A stretch of DNA of 64,000 bases from Burkholderia stagnalis (GTDB lineage Bacteria; Pseudomonadota; Gammaproteobacteria; Burkholderiales; Burkholderiaceae), in contig NZ_CADESW010000003.1 of NCBI RefSeq assembly GCF_902830275.1, positions 406,082 to 470,081 on the forward strand, in the 5' to 3' direction. The notes under the pieces are model-generated. The model searched no databases, was not told the origin of the DNA, and was given only the letters and a program-made list of their open reading frames with translations. Both the position numbers and the translations under genes were made by a program. This document shows, in pieces, positions 63,702 to 64,000 of the stretch. Position 1 is the stretch's first letter; every line of letters starts with the position of its first letter.

Positions 63702-63749
63702 CCCGGCAGGCCGCGAACTTCCCGAAACACCCGGATCGCTATACCTCCC

Positions 63750-64000
63750 ATGTCGAAACCCGCTCTGATCGCCTGTCACGAATGCGACGCACTGCTGCAC
63801 AAGCTGGGCCTTGGCGGCCGTGACGTCGCGCACTGCCCGCGCTGCGACGCGGTGCTCTACCGCAGCAGCTCGGCGCAGCTCGACCGGATCTGCGCCCTCA
63901 CGCTCGCGGCGCTGATCACGTTCATGATCGCGCAGGCGTTCCCGATCCTCGAGATGGACGTGAACGGCAACCGCGTGCAGACCACGCTGTTCGGCGCGAT
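63750..64000 (+). CDS. pqiA: Paraquat-inducible protein A, 5' part (cut by window)
   Basis: Only the first 83 codons are inside the window. Two C-x-x-C zinc-ribbon pairs (ACHECD and HCPRCD, with 19-20 residues between) precede the first membrane helix (ALTLAALITFMIAQAFPIL), as in PqiA. PqiA works with PqiB/PqiC in lipid transport across the envelope and is induced by redox cyclers. ATG at 63750; no strong SD. Independent of the MarR gene by a 48-base gap but same strand. Confidence 0.88.
   Translation, partial: MSKPALIACHECDALLHKLGLGGRDVAHCPRCDAVLYRSSSAQLDRICALTLAALITFMIAQAFPILEMDVNGNRVQTTLFGA

Overview
The window is GC-rich (roughly two thirds G+C by eye), dense in genes and full of multi-gene catabolic and transport clusters. 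Codon use, the small DUF4148 and DUF3331 proteins, three general porins and many transcription regulators point to Burkholderia, most likely a cepacia-complex species on a secondary replicon. That placement is inference from gene content. No tRNA, rRNA, CRISPR array, intact insertion sequence or phage gene was seen.

Layout. 1-3000: sparse region with small proteins, a cold-shock protein and a second IF-1. 3.4-4.6 kb: porin with a near-consensus promoter. 4.7-11.4 kb: one tightly coupled operon of a GntR/UTRA regulator, ADP-ribosylglycohydrolase-fold enzyme, PfkB-type kinase and a complete polyamine-type ABC importer. It resembles the enteric yegUVW set, but with an ABC importer. 11.4-11.9 kb: an unrecognised 161-residue protein. 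12-24.4 kb: a complete nicotinic acid degradation cluster. It has MFS transporter NicT, MarR repressor NicR, the NicE-D-X-F-B operon on the minus strand, and the divergent NicC-A-cytochrome operon. The usual NicB polypeptide is split into two genes at opposite ends of the cluster, and near-identical operator-like sequences occur at the nic promoters.

24.5-34.3 kb: an Lrp/AsnC regulator with a perfect operator-like palindrome, an orphan OmpR-type response regulator, and a GntR regulator with two winged helices. That regulator is divergent from a C45 acyltransferase/peptidase, a dipeptide-type ABC importer and a porin. 34.3-39.0 kb: a LysR fragment, then a metal (probably copper) cluster: PCuAC chaperone, TonB receptor, YcnI-like protein and two DUF2946 proteins. 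39.1-44.6 kb: a diguanylate cyclase, DUF4148 protein, cyanase/carbonic anhydrase/CynR, GNAT, YjbQ and thioredoxin-like proteins.

45-56.6 kb: all on the minus strand. Two very similar PucR-type regulators bracket a five-gene acyl-CoA operon (enoyl-CoA hydratase, family III CoA transferase, acetoacetate decarboxylase-like enzyme, acyl-CoA dehydrogenase, 3-hydroxyacyl-CoA dehydrogenase) and a DUF3331 gene. A MalT-type LuxR regulator lies upstream. 56.9-58.0 kb: a third porin. 58.3-63.7 kb: a YtcA-MdtN-MdtO-MdtP efflux operon with a MarR gene, followed by the start of pqiA, which runs off the window.

Together the genes describe a soil or host-associated generalist: regulated uptake through porins and ABC importers, dedicated catabolic operons, cyanate and drug detoxification, and metal acquisition. 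Functions were assigned by recalled family motifs and context only; no database search was possible.
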